Origin: Muricauda sp. SCSIO 64092
GTDB lineage: Bacteria > Bacteroidota > Bacteroidia > Flavobacteriales > Flavobacteriaceae
Direction of reading: 5' to 3'
DNA length: 64,000 bases
Assembly (NCBI RefSeq): GCF_023016285.1
Contig: NZ_CP095413.1
Location: 4,602,501-4,666,500 of the forward strand
The first letter of the stretch is position 1, and every line of letters begins with the position of its first letter. A program made the position numbers and the translations under genes. The notes under the pieces are model-generated. The model saw nothing but the letters and a program-made list of their open reading frames with translations, had not been told where the DNA came from and did no database searches. Shown piece by piece: positions 43,330 through 54,431 of the stretch.

Positions 43330-43994
43330 GAGGAAAAGGCGTATTGAATGATATTTGCTCCCATTTGTAGTGCTTTCTTTCTCACTTTGTCAGGGTCATT
43401 ATGTACTGAGGGATCTTCCCAACCATCCCCTAAATCACTTTCATAGGTAAATAACAGGAGCAATCGGCCTTCGTGGAAAATTCCAAAGGCCTGTGGTCGT
43501 TTCCCGTCATGTTCGTGAATTTTTGGAAGCCCGTCCTCAAACCGGTAATTTTGGATAAAGATAGGATGGTCCCGGCCCAATTCTTCCAATTCCTTTTCTG
43601 GGAATACCTTTTTTAGTTCCCTCCTCAAATAGGGTTCCATACCATAGTTATCGTCCACATGCAGGAACCCACCGGCCATGAGATAGGTTCTAAGATTTTC
43701 GGCCTCAGCATCGGTAAAGAAAACATTTCCATGTCCTGTCATATGAATGTAGGGATAGGAAAAAATATCCTCACTGCCTGCTTCCACAGTTTCTGGTTTG
43801 GGTTCAATTCGGGTGTTGATATTCCTATTGCAGAAAGCAATAAGATTGGGCAGGCCTGTTGGATTGGAATACCAATCCCCGCCACCACCGTATTTTAATA
43901 TTGCGATTTCCTGTGAGTTTACCCCCTGTATCACAAAAAAAGTTAAAAAAGCGGTAATAACCGTAAGCCCTTTGGTTCGATATCGAATAAACAT
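43326..43994 (-). CDS. DUF4159-domain exported protein
   Basis: This 222-residue protein has a signal peptide (VITAFLTFFVIQGVNSQ) followed by the DUF4159 domain: AILKYGGGGDWYSNP at its start, a FFTDAEAENLRTYLMAGGFLHVDDNYG core and LLLFTYESDLGDGWED near the end. The fold is related to class I glutamine amidotransferase-like domains; the role is unknown, although gene neighbours of DUF4159 are often linked to cell-envelope proteins. I start at ATG 43994; the alternative at 44018 shares the CATG with the divergent gene. The stop overlaps the AI-2E start. Confidence 0.82.
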   Translation of the reverse strand: MFIRYRTKGLTVITAFLTFFVIQGVNSQEIAILKYGGGGDWYSNPTGLPNLIAFCNRNINTRIEPKPETVEAGSEDIFSYPYIHMTGHGNVFFTDAEAENLRTYLMAGGFLHVDDNYGMEPYLRRELKKVFPEKELEELGRDHPIFIQNYRFEDGLPKIHEHDGKRPQAFGIFHEGRLLLLFTYESDLGDGWEDPSVHNDPDKVRKKALQMGANIIQYAFSS

Positions 43995-44000
43995 ACAAAT

Positions 44001-44008
44001 CAAAGTTA
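44001..44008 (-). promoter_or_regulatory. -7 element for the DUF4159 gene
   Basis: The minus strand reads TAACTTTG, a perfect TAnnTTTG match. It lies in the 22-base gap between the divergent DUF4159 and DUF1223 starts. The predicted start (about 43994) is at or next to the ATG, so the transcript would be nearly leaderless. No -33 TTG. Confidence 0.35.
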
Positions 44009-44016
44009 AGGTATTC

Positions 44017-44781
44017 ATGGTTAAGAAAATTCTAATTCTGATTGTTGTAGCTGTGGGCCTGAGTTCCATGGCGATGTACGAGACCACAAAGGTGGAAGGT
44101 TCCAAGGGGATTTCGGGCACCTATGAACCCATAGTGGTATTGGAATTGTTTACGTCCCAGGGCTGTTCCAGTTGTCCCCCTGCGGATATCCTCCTGGACA
44201 AGGCAAAAAAGCAGTATCCGGATAATGTCTTTGCATTGTCCTACCATGTGGATTATTGGAATTACATTGGTTGGGAAGATCCTTTTAGTAATCCACAGTT
44301 TTCCAGAAAGCAACGGGAATACAATACCAAGTTCCGATATTCCGGTAATTATACCCCGGAAATGGTTGTAAATGGTAGGGAGCATTTTGTGGGATCCAAT
44401 GCAGGAAAGTTAAGCTCCAAAATAAAGGAATACCAAAAGGCCAATTCCGAAAACAAAGTGGTTTTGGGTGAAGCTACCAGACAAGATCGGGAAATTGACT
44501 TTCAGTACCACATTGAGGGGGACTTAACTGGGAAACTTATGCGGGCCGTATTGGTTTTGGATGAACGGACCACTGTCGTAAAGCGGGGAGAGAATAGGAA
44601 CAGGACCCTAAAAAATTCAAATATTGTGGTTAAGGAACACTATATCCCCTTGAAATCCAAAGAAGGGCAGGGAAGCGTTCAAATTCCGACCTGGGTGAAA
44701 ACCAGTGAAAAATTGAGGCTGGTAGTGCTTGTGGAAAACTCGGCACTTGACATTACAGGAGCGGCCAAAACGGCAATTTAA
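44017..44781 (+). CDS. DUF1223 secreted thioredoxin-like protein
   Basis: This 254-residue protein starts at ATG 44017 with a signal peptide (KKILILIVVAVGLSSMA) and has a thioredoxin-fold core marked by ELFTSQGCSSCPPAD, with the C-S-S-C redox pair. DUF1223 proteins are common in Proteobacteria and Bacteroidota, and their substrate is unknown; a periplasmic thiol-disulfide role is likely. The longest frame upstream (from 43798) is a shadow. It is divergent from DUF4159 and ends 14 bases before the converging rsmE gene. Confidence 0.9.
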   Translation: MVKKILILIVVAVGLSSMAMYETTKVEGSKGISGTYEPIVVLELFTSQGCSSCPPADILLDKAKKQYPDNVFALSYHVDYWNYIGWEDPFSNPQFSRKQREYNTKFRYSGNYTPEMVVNGREHFVGSNAGKLSSKIKEYQKANSENKVVLGEATRQDREIDFQYHIEGDLTGKLMRAVLVLDERTTVVKRGENRNRTLKNSNIVVKEHYIPLKSKEGQGSVQIPTWVKTSEKLRLVVLVENSALDITGAAKTAI

Positions 44782-44795
44782 TGGCGGTCCAACGA

Positions 44796-45500
44796 TTATC
44801 TGTTGATCAAGGCCACAGTTGAACAGGCAACAATACCAGCGGTTTCGGTACGTAAACGATTCCTGCCCAAGGAAACGGGATGGAATCCATGATCCAGGGC
44901 CCTACGTATTTCACTTTTGGAAAAATCGCCCTCTGGTCCAATAAGGACGACCACATCCTTATCTGCCTGTACTTTTCGTTTTAACTCAAGCTTTTCATCT
45001 TCGTGGCAATGGGCAATGAATTTCAATTCCCCCTCAACCAAGTCCAAAAAATCCTGAAAAGGGGTAAGGGGGTTTAGTTTTGGCAAATACGTCTGTAAGG
45101 ACTGTTTCATTGCTGCCTGTAGTACCTTTTCCAAACGTTCCGCTTTTATGACCTTTCGTTCGGAATGGTCACAAAGAATGGGGGTTATTTCGTCCACACC
45201 AATTTCCGTGGCTTTTTCCAAAAACCATTCGAAGCGATCATTCATTTTGGTAGGGGCTATGGCAATGTGGAGCGAGTGCAATTTAGGAATCGTCTTTTCT
45301 TCGGAAACAATTTGCGCCTTACATTTTTTGGGGTCCGCTTCAAGAATTTTGGCCCGGAAGTGATAGCCCCTTCCATTGGTAATATTCAACATATCACCTT
45401 CTTTTTTCCTTAGGACCTTTACAATGTGTTTACTCTCTTCCGGTGGGAAGAAGAACTGTTTAAAACTGTTGTCCAGTGTTGGATTATAAAAAAGCTGCAT
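44796..45500 (-). CDS. rsmE: 16S rRNA m3U1498 methyltransferase
   Basis: This 234-residue SPOUT-family methyltransferase modifies U1498 of 16S rRNA. It shows an N-terminal PUA-like domain (HIVKVLRKKEGDMLNITNG) and the knotted C-terminal SAM motifs LIGPEGDFSKSEI and SLGRNRLRTETA. The start overlaps the TfoX-like gene stop by one base (TAATG), so translation is probably coupled. It is the last gene of the tsaD operon. Confidence 0.95.
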   Translation of the reverse strand: MQLFYNPTLDNSFKQFFFPPEESKHIVKVLRKKEGDMLNITNGRGYHFRAKILEADPKKCKAQIVSEEKTIPKLHSLHIAIAPTKMNDRFEWFLEKATEIGVDEITPILCDHSERKVIKAERLEKVLQAAMKQSLQTYLPKLNPLTPFQDFLDLVEGELKFIAHCHEDEKLELKRKVQADKDVVVLIGPEGDFSKSEIRRALDHGFHPVSLGRNRLRTETAGIVACSTVALINR

Positions 45501-45832
45501 TATTCCCCTAATTTATTTTTTGCATGTTCCAAACCGAGTTCCACCCAATAGTGCAGTTGTTCTTCGGTTTGGTAACCTCCTTCCGACACAAACACAAATT
45601 CCTTCATGGGTGTTCCGGTAAAATCCATGGGACGAACATGCGCCATTTGGAGCACGGTTTCCATTTTTGTCCCGATTACCCGTACCATTACATCCTGGTT
45701 TATGGTGCCCACGGTCATTTTTCCTTTGTAGAGGAAGGCAATTCCACCGAACATTTTCTTTTGGACAAATTCCTCCGGAAATAGCCCAAGAGTGGCTTCA
45801 ATTCGTTTGGTCAAATCTAGATTATAGGCCAT
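45500..45832 (-). CDS. TfoX/Sxy N-terminal domain protein
   Basis: This 110-residue protein has the TfoX N-terminal domain (FPEEFVQKKMFGGIAFLYKG is its core). Full-length TfoX regulates competence in gamma-proteobacteria; single-domain versions like this one are widespread in Bacteroidota and their role is not established. I choose ATG 45832 (MAYNLDLTKR), which begins one base after the tsaD stop; the longer frame to 45877 would overlap tsaD. It is joined to rsmE by TAATG. Confidence 0.85.
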   Translation of the reverse strand: MAYNLDLTKRIEATLGLFPEEFVQKKMFGGIAFLYKGKMTVGTINQDVMVRVIGTKMETVLQMAHVRPMDFTGTPMKEFVFVSEGGYQTEEQLHYWVELGLEHAKNKLGE

Positions 45833-45833
45833 T

Positions 45834-46856
45834 TTAAAGTATGTATCGCGCTTTTGCAGAAACCTCCTGACGGGCAAAATCCCCTTTTAAGTACTTTAGA
45901 TATCCTACAATACCTATCATTGCGGCATTGTCCGTACAATATTCAAACTTGGGGATGTATGTTTTCCAGCCCAAGGCTTGCTCCATATCCCTGATTCTTT
46001 TTCGTATCTCCGAATTGGCGGATACCCCACCACCAATGGCAATTTCTTTGATCCCTGTTATTTTGGAGGCCTTTTTAAGCTTGTCCATCAATATCGTTAC
46101 GATGGTCTCCTGAATGGAAGCACAAATATCGTTAAGGTGCTCCTGGACAAAATCGGGGTTTTCTTTGGTTTTCCTTTGAATGAAATATAAAATGCTGGTT
46201 TTTAGTCCGCTAAAACTAAAGTTAAGGTGTTCCACCTTAGGTTTTGGAAATTCAAACGCCTTGGGATTTCCCTTTTGCGCGTATTTGTCAATTAAAGGTC
46301 CTCCAGGATAGGGCAATCCCAATAATTTGGCACTCTTGTCAAAGGCTTCCCCTACGGCATCATCCAAACTCTCTCCCAAAATTTCCATATCAAAATGGTC
46401 GTTGACCTGAACGATTTGGGTATGTCCGCCACTTATGGTCAAGGCAAGAAAAGGAAAGTTGGGAACGGTTTTATCTTCTTCCTTAATAAAATGGGCAAGA
46501 ATATGTGCCTGCATATGGTTCACTTCAATTAAGGGAATACCCAATCCCAGGGCAAGGGATTTTGCAAAGGAAGTGCCTACCAAAAGGGATCCAAGAAGTC
46601 CCGGACCTCTTGTGAAGGCTATGGCGGAGAGTTCATTTTTGCCGATATTTGCCTTGGCCAAAGCTTGATGGACGACAGGTACAATGTTTTGTTGGTGTGC
46701 CCTCGATGCCAACTCGGGAACCACCCCACCGTATTGTTGGTGAATTTCCTGATTGGCAACAATATTACTTAACACGGTACTGTTACAAAGAATAGCGGCA
46801 GCGGTGTCGTCGCAAGAAGACTCAATGGCCAGGATATATTTTTTTGAAGTGTTCAA
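45834..46856 (-). CDS. tsaD: tRNA threonylcarbamoyltransferase subunit TsaD
   Basis: This 340-residue protein makes N6-threonylcarbamoyl-adenosine at position 37 of tRNAs that read ANN codons. It opens with AIESSCDDTAAAI, has the metal ligands in NHMQAHILAHF, ISGGHTQIV and the GGVSANSEIRKR region, and ends with CTDNAAMIGI near the C-terminus, all hallmarks of TsaD/Kae1. It is first in the operon tsaD, TfoX-like, rsmE. It is divergent from tamB with 95 bases between them. Confidence 0.97.
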   Translation of the reverse strand: MNTSKKYILAIESSCDDTAAAILCNSTVLSNIVANQEIHQQYGGVVPELASRAHQQNIVPVVHQALAKANIGKNELSAIAFTRGPGLLGSLLVGTSFAKSLALGLGIPLIEVNHMQAHILAHFIKEEDKTVPNFPFLALTISGGHTQIVQVNDHFDMEILGESLDDAVGEAFDKSAKLLGLPYPGGPLIDKYAQKGNPKAFEFPKPKVEHLNFSFSGLKTSILYFIQRKTKENPDFVQEHLNDICASIQETIVTILMDKLKKASKITGIKEIAIGGGVSANSEIRKRIRDMEQALGWKTYIPKFEYCTDNAAMIGIVGYLKYLKGDFARQEVSAKARYIL

Positions 46857-46881
46857 TGGCTTTGGAACGAAAATTGTCCTA

Positions 46882-46908
46882 CAAATATAAAAGGTAACGC
46901 GCTATCAA
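46882..46908 (-). promoter_or_regulatory. Promoter of tsaD
   Basis: On the minus strand TTG (46908-46906) is followed after 16 bases by TATATTTG (46889-46882). The -7 element is perfect and the spacing one base short of optimum. It predicts a transcript start near 46875 and a leader of about 19 bases. Confidence 0.5.
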
Positions 46909-46951
46909 AAAATTAAGGAAAATAGGGGTTAGGCTACTGCTGATATTCATT

Positions 46952-49900
46952 TTGATGGGTGTTTTGGCAACGATAGTCTTCTCCCTCCCCATAGTACAGA
47001 CCAAGCTGGCGAAATATGCCACGGATAGCCTTAACCAGGAATTTGGCACCAATATAGGTATTGAAAGGGTAAGGTTTTCCCCGTTTACCTTGGGTACCAC
47101 CATAAAGAATATATACGTTGAGGACTACAGAGGGGATACCTTGATATACATCCAAAAACTATCCACTTCCATTTTGAACCTGAGAAAAATGATCGACGGG
47201 GATATGGAATTTGGGGAAATTGATGTTGATGGGTTGTTGTTGCATATGAAAACCTATGCCGAGGAGACCAATACCAATTTGGATGTTTTTATTGATAAGT
47301 TGGATGATGGAAAACCCAGGGCACCCGGTACCCCACCATTTTTTATGGCGGCTTCGGAAATTAACTTGAGCAACGGTAGGTATGTGCTCAGTGATGAGAA
47401 TTTGGAGAATTCCAAAATACTGGATTTCAAAAACCTGGAACTGAGTTCGGAGGATTTCCAAATTTTAGGGCCTGACGTTTCCCTGCAAATTTTGGAATTG
47501 GGTTTAAAAAGTGGAAGGGGCGTTGACCTTAAAAGACTGCAGACCAGGTTTTCGTACACAAAACAACAAATGCGATTTGATTCTTTGCGCATAGAAACGC
47601 CGGAATCCCAGATAAAGGGCCAGTTGGTCTTTGACTATAACCGGGAGGATTTTGGGGATTTTTTGGACAAAGTCCAAGTATCGGCCCAGTTTGATGAATC
47701 CACCATGGCCTTTAATGAGATCAACAAATACTTCAACGAATTTGGTAAGGACAGGATCGCCACCTTTTCGACCACGGCAAATGGTGTTCTGAACGATTTG
47801 AACTTTGAGGAATTATTGCTCTTTTCGGACAATACCGGGATACGGGGGGATTTTAACTTCAAGAACATGTTCAAGGATTCGGAGCCTTTTAAAATGGAGG
47901 CCCAGATGAAAAATGTCACTTCCAGTTATTATCAATTGCGGGCCCTGTTGCCCAATATTTTGGGAAAGAACATTTTGCCTACCTCATTTCAAAAATTCGG
48001 ACAGTTCACCGTAAGGGGGGATACAGAGGTCACGGAGAACTCCATTGATGCCAAAATAAATCTCAATACGGCCATTGGAAGTTGTTATTCCGATCTTCAG
48101 ATGACCAACATCAATAACATTGATGACGCCTCCTACAGGGGATTTATTTCTTTGATAAATTTTGATTTGGGAAATTTTTTGAGTGACCCAAAGTTTGGTA
48201 AAACCTCATTGGATGTCAATGTGGAAGGCCGGGGTTTTATCGCAGAATATCTAAATACCGAGGCGATTGGGGATGTGTACACCATGGAATTCAATGGGTA
48301 TCAGTATAAGGATGTTAAGGTTTCAGGAATTATTAAGGAAGAACTCTTTGATGGGTCCTTGATCAGTAATGACGAAAACCTAAAGTTGAACTTTAAGGGA
48401 CTTGCGGATTTTAGTCAGGAGGAGAACAACTTCAATTTTATAGCCTCCGTGGATTATGCGGATTTGAGCAAGCTGAATTTTATTAAGGAAGAGGTTTCCA
48501 TTTTTAAGGGAGATGTACGAATGGACATTACCGGCAATACATTGGATAATATTGTTGGCGATCTAAAATTCTCCGAAACACAATTTCAAAATAAAAACGA
48601 TACCTATCGTTTTGACGACTTTGCGGTTTCCTCCACATTTGAAAAGGATAGTCTAAGAAATATTCAAATCATCTCCCCGGATATTATCACCGGTTATATG
48701 AAGGGGAACTTTAAGGTCAGGGAACTGGGAAGGCTTCTACAGAATTCCATAGGGAGTATTTATACCAATTACAGGCCATACGAGATTTCGGAAGGACAGA
48801 AATTGGATTTCAATTTTCGCATTTACAACAAGATTGTGGATGTGTTCTTTCCCGAGGTGAAACTGGGGCCGGATACCTTTATCCGGGGGAATATCAAATC
48901 GGACCAAGGAGACTTTAAACTCACATTCAAATCACCCAGTATTGAGGCGTTCAAAAATAAATTCAATGAGGTTGAACTGAAAATAGACAATAAGAACCCA
49001 CTTTTTAACACCTTTCTTACTGTGGAGGATATGTCCACCGTTTACTACGATGTCCATGATTTTAACCTGATCAATACCACTTTAAAGGATACCTTGTTCT
49101 TTAGGACTGAATTTAAGGGAGGCAGTCAATTCAATGATAGCTATAACCTGAATTTCTATCACACCTTTAATAAGGAGAACAAATCCGTAATTGGACTAAA
49201 AACTTCGGACATCAACTTCAAGGGCAACACATGGGTATTGAACAAATCCGGGGATAAAAAGAATAAGGTTATCATAAACCGGACTTTGGATAGCATCCAA
49301 ATCGAGGAGATTGTCATGGACAATAATAACGAGGAGCAAATCAGATTAAGGGGCGAATTGGCCGATTCCACCTATAAGGATTTGGAATTAGGATTCAGGA
49401 TCGTCTCCCTGAATAAGGTAACCCCTTCCATAGATAGTTTAAAATTGGATGGAAAGGTCAATGGATTTTTAAACATCTTACAGAAAGATGGCAAATACTT
49501 GCCTTCATCAAGTATGCTCATCAATGACTTTGCGGTCAATGAAATGATCTTGGGGGACATGGAGGTGGTAATTTTTGGAAACAATGACCTTTCACAATTT
49601 GGGGTCAACTCCTGGGTGAGCAAGGACGGTGTGGAAAAATTCAGTTTAAACGGCAATATCAACAACGGGCGTAACGAGACTACGTTGGATTTGTTGGCGG
49701 CATTCGATGATTTTGATTTGAAACCCTTTGCGCCGTTGGGAGAGGACATTATTTCCAATATCCATGGTTTTGTAAATGGTAATGCCCGTATTACCGGAAA
49801 TGCCAGGAATCCTGCTATGAATGGTACCCTGACCCTAAGCGAAGCCGGTCTGGGAATCCCCTACTTAAATGTGGACTACAATTTTGCTCCTTTATCCAGG

Positions 49901-51376
49901 GTACGATTATTTGATCAAAGTTTTTATTTTGAGAACATGGCATTGACAGATGCTTCCGAAGGAACTACGGCATACCTGGACGGTACCATTTCCCATAGGG
50001 AATTCGGCGATTGGACATTGGGCCTAAATGTAGATACCGGTGGAGAGCGATTTTTGATCTTAAACACGGACTATGAGGAGGAGGCCCTGTATTATGGCAC
50101 AGGTTTTGCCAACGGAAGAGGGTCCATTTATGGGCCAACAACGGCATTGAACATAGAATTTGAGGGTGCCACCGCTCGGGGGACGTCCTTAAAAATCCCA
50201 TTGAGTGACGTGACCAGTGTAGGGGATTATTCCTTTATCAATTTTATTGAAAAAAATCAAGGGGGGACAATTGCCTCAGAGCGGGTACTGAGTGAATATG
50301 AAGGTCTGGAAATGATTTTTGACCTGGCCGTTACCCCGGACGCCGAGGTCGAAATTATTGTGGACAAGGAAAATAAGAGTTCACTGAAAGGTACGGGAGA
50401 AGGGCTGTTATTGATGGAGATCAATACCAATGGCAAATTCAATATGTACGGAGAATTTGTTGTGGTGACCGGGCAATATCGATTTAGAAGGGCCGGATTG
50501 ATAGACAAGACCTTTGTTGTGGAACCGGGGGGGACCATTCTTTGGGACAGTGGCAATCCCCTGGAAGCCCAATTGGGGTTAAAAGCGGTGTATTCCCTAA
50601 ATGCCAATCCTGCACCCCTGTTGGACAATCCTGGAAATACAAGGAGAATACCAACGGAGGTTGTGGTGCGCTTGGATGGCGAATTGGAAAACCCCACAAT
50701 TGATTTTGATATTGAATTTCCAGGAACCAGTTCCGTGGTGAAATCGGAATTGGAATACAGACTACAAGATCCCACTATAGAAAACAATAATGCCTTCTTC
50801 CTTTTGGCCCAGGGAACTTTTGTTAACGAGCAGACCGGTCTCAATCAGCAAGCGGTCACCGGAAATCTGATTCAAACGGCTTCGGGATTATTGAATCAGG
50901 TATTGGGGGGCAATAATGACAAGCTCAATTTTGGAGTTTCCTATGAACAAGGCTTTCAGGATGCAGGAATTGATACAGAGGACAGGATTGGTGTTACCGT
51001 TTCCACCCAGATATCCGATCGCGTTTTGGTCAATGGAAGGGTCGGGGTGCCGGTGGGGGGCGTTTCCGAAACCGTAGTTGCCGGCGATGTGGAGGTGCAG
51101 GTACTCTTGAATGAGGAAGGAACACTAAGTGCCAAAATATTCAATCGGGAAAATGTGATCGAACAATTCCTGGCGGAACGTCAAGGATATACCCAGGGCG
51201 TGGGACTTTCCTATCAGGTAGACTTCAATAACTTCAAGGATTTAATGACACAGATTTTTAGGCCAAGAAAAAAGGAAAGGCCCAGGGAAAAAGAAACTTT
51301 GGACACTTCCGTGATGGGAAAGGACAGTCTTATTAATTTTCGCTCAAAAAACTCGGTTTCCCGTCAAAAAAGATAG
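46952..51376 (+). CDS. tamB: TamB (DUF490) translocation and assembly module protein
   Basis: This 1474-residue protein spans the periplasm, anchored in the inner membrane by an N-terminal helix (LLLIFILMGVLATIVFSLPIV, partly upstream of the start given). The long middle part is a beta-taco/AsmA-like groove, and the C-terminal DUF490 domain (about 1010-1440) shows VTGQYRFRRAGLIDKTF and GVSYEQGFQD. TamB-like proteins carry phospholipids or help outer-membrane protein assembly. There is no ATG before the helix: TTG 46952 or ATG 46955 are the possible starts, but the frame remains open and helix-like back to 46898, so the real start may be a non-ATG codon upstream. Confidence 0.9.
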   Translation: MMGVLATIVFSLPIVQTKLAKYATDSLNQEFGTNIGIERVRFSPFTLGTTIKNIYVEDYRGDTLIYIQKLSTSILNLRKMIDGDMEFGEIDVDGLLLHMKTYAEETNTNLDVFIDKLDDGKPRAPGTPPFFMAASEINLSNGRYVLSDENLENSKILDFKNLELSSEDFQILGPDVSLQILELGLKSGRGVDLKRLQTRFSYTKQQMRFDSLRIETPESQIKGQLVFDYNREDFGDFLDKVQVSAQFDESTMAFNEINKYFNEFGKDRIATFSTTANGVLNDLNFEELLLFSDNTGIRGDFNFKNMFKDSEPFKMEAQMKNVTSSYYQLRALLPNILGKNILPTSFQKFGQFTVRGDTEVTENSIDAKINLNTAIGSCYSDLQMTNINNIDDASYRGFISLINFDLGNFLSDPKFGKTSLDVNVEGRGFIAEYLNTEAIGDVYTMEFNGYQYKDVKVSGIIKEELFDGSLISNDENLKLNFKGLADFSQEENNFNFIASVDYADLSKLNFIKEEVSIFKGDVRMDITGNTLDNIVGDLKFSETQFQNKNDTYRFDDFAVSSTFEKDSLRNIQIISPDIITGYMKGNFKVRELGRLLQNSIGSIYTNYRPYEISEGQKLDFNFRIYNKIVDVFFPEVKLGPDTFIRGNIKSDQGDFKLTFKSPSIEAFKNKFNEVELKIDNKNPLFNTFLTVEDMSTVYYDVHDFNLINTTLKDTLFFRTEFKGGSQFNDSYNLNFYHTFNKENKSVIGLKTSDINFKGNTWVLNKSGDKKNKVIINRTLDSIQIEEIVMDNNNEEQIRLRGELADSTYKDLELGFRIVSLNKVTPSIDSLKLDGKVNGFLNILQKDGKYLPSSSMLINDFAVNEMILGDMEVVIFGNNDLSQFGVNSWVSKDGVEKFSLNGNINNGRNETTLDLLAAFDDFDLKPFAPLGEDIISNIHGFVNGNARITGNARNPAMNGTLTLSEAGLGIPYLNVDYNFAPLSRVRLFDQSFYFENMALTDASEGTTAYLDGTISHREFGDWTLGLNVDTGGERFLILNTDYEEEALYYGTGFANGRGSIYGPTTALNIEFEGATARGTSLKIPLSDVTSVGDYSFINFIEKNQGGTIASERVLSEYEGLEMIFDLAVTPDAEVEIIVDKENKSSLKGTGEGLLLMEINTNGKFNMYGEFVVVTGQYRFRRAGLIDKTFVVEPGGTILWDSGNPLEAQLGLKAVYSLNANPAPLLDNPGNTRRIPTEVVVRLDGELENPTIDFDIEFPGTSSVVKSELEYRLQDPTIENNNAFFLLAQGTFVNEQTGLNQQAVTGNLIQTASGLLNQVLGGNNDKLNFGVSYEQGFQDAGIDTEDRIGVTVSTQISDRVLVNGRVGVPVGGVSETVVAGDVEVQVLLNEEGTLSAKIFNRENVIEQFLAERQGYTQGVGLSYQVDFNNFKDLMTQIFRPRKKERPREKETLDTSVMGKDSLINFRSKNSVSRQKR

Positions 51377-51395
51377 GATTTTATCATTTTTCAAT

Positions 51396-51415
51396 ACGTT
51401 TTTGTACGAAAACGT
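51396..51415. promoter_or_regulatory. Inverted repeat upstream of pfkA
   Basis: ACGTTTT and AAAACGT form perfect 7-bp arms around TTGTACG-like spacer (6 bases). It lies between the tamB stop and the pfkA promoter and could be an operator or a weak hairpin. Confidence 0.35.
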
Positions 51416-51477
51416 TTGAAAAAACCCTTGGAAGATAAAGTAGGACAAAGCTCATTTTTTTATTGGGGGAAGTTTGC

Positions 51478-51485
51478 TAGCTTTG
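51478..51485 (+). promoter_or_regulatory. -7 element for pfkA
   Basis: TAGCTTTG fits TAnnTTTG exactly. The predicted transcript start is near 51492, about 10 bases before the ATG, which is preceded by an A-rich stretch as usual in this phylum. No -33 TTG at the normal distance. Confidence 0.5.
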
Positions 51486-51501
51486 ACGTTTAATAAAAAA
51501 A

Positions 51502-53509
<2,008 letters not shown>

Positions 53510-53522
53510 CCCGGCATAACAG

Positions 53523-53564
53523 TATTCCTGAAGATATGGGGTAAAATCCTTATTTTCAGGAATA
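53523..53564 (+). terminator. Candidate terminator after gapA
   Basis: TATTCCTGAA and TTCAGGAATA form a perfect 10-bp stem with a 22-base loop, followed by TTTATTT. It lies in the 70-base gap between gapA and the kinase gene; if it is a terminator the kinase needs its own promoter. Confidence 0.35.
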
Positions 53565-53579
53565 TTTATTTCTACAGGA

Positions 53580-54431
53580 ATGATTTTAATAGTTGATAGT
53601 GGCGCCACTAAATCGGATTGGATTGCCTTGGATGAAAATGGCGAACAACTGTTCGTTACCCAAACCTTGGGATTGAGTCCGGAAGTACTGACCCGGGAGG
53701 TTATAGAAGACCGTTTGGCAAACAATTTTGAACTTTCGAAAAATAAAGAGGCCGTTAGCCGACTCTATTTCTACGGGGCGGGCTGTGGGACGGACAGAAT
53801 GAAAAAATTCCTTAAAGGGATTTTCGGTGATTTTTTTCCCAATGCAAAAGCTGAAGTTAGGGAAGATACCTATGCCGCAATTTATTCGACGACCAAAATA
53901 GGTTCCCAAGGTATCGTATGTATTTTAGGAACGGGTTCCAATTGCAGCTATTACGATGGGCACCAATTGTTTCAGAAGGTAACCTCTTTGGGCTATATCC
54001 CTATGGATGACGGTAGTGGGAACTTTTTTGGAAGGAAATTACTTCGGGATTACTACTTTCATAAAATGCCACAGGATTTGGGAATCAAATTTGCCAAGGA
54101 GTACGAATTGGAAGCTGATGTGATTAAACACAATTTGTACAAACAGCCCAATCCCAATACCTATTTGGCAACCTTTGCGAGGTTCATTATTGAGAACAAG
54201 AACCATCCTTACTGTCGTGGTGTCATAGACAAGGGCTTTCAACAATTTGTGAACAATTATATTATGCAATTTGAACTGGCCACTAAGGTTCCAATCCATT
54301 TTGTGGGCAGTATTGCCCATTTTCTTAAAGAGGAATTGACCACTGTTCTGGAACGAAACGATTTGATCCTTGGGGTTATACGAAGGAGGCCTATTGATGG
54401 GCTGGTGGAATTCCATCAAAATACGATTTAG
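53580..54431 (+). CDS. N-acetylglucosamine kinase-like (BadF/BadG/BcrA/BcrD ATPase) protein
   Basis: This 283-residue sugar kinase-like protein has the ASKHA ATPase fold: the phosphate-1 motif LIVDSGATKSDWI at the N-terminus, the second phosphate motif GIVCILGTGSNC and the adenosine motif VGSIAHFLKEEL. Relatives phosphorylate GlcNAc or MurNAc in amino sugar recycling; the exact sugar is not deducible. A GlcNAc kinase would fit the many cell-wall hydrolases in the window. It starts 70 bases after gapA. Confidence 0.85.
   Translation: MILIVDSGATKSDWIALDENGEQLFVTQTLGLSPEVLTREVIEDRLANNFELSKNKEAVSRLYFYGAGCGTDRMKKFLKGIFGDFFPNAKAEVREDTYAAIYSTTKIGSQGIVCILGTGSNCSYYDGHQLFQKVTSLGYIPMDDGSGNFFGRKLLRDYYFHKMPQDLGIKFAKEYELEADVIKHNLYKQPNPNTYLATFARFIIENKNHPYCRGVIDKGFQQFVNNYIMQFELATKVPIHFVGSIAHFLKEELTTVLERNDLILGVIRRRPIDGLVEFHQNTI

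Noticed and set aside
43798..44016. Longer plus-strand start of the DUF1223 gene.
   Set aside because: These 73 codons are antisense to the DUF4159 coding region and precede a clear signal peptide at 44017.
45832..45877. Longer TfoX-like start at 45877.
   Set aside because: It overlaps tsaD's last codons in another frame, while the ATG at 45832 gives the family's usual N-terminus.
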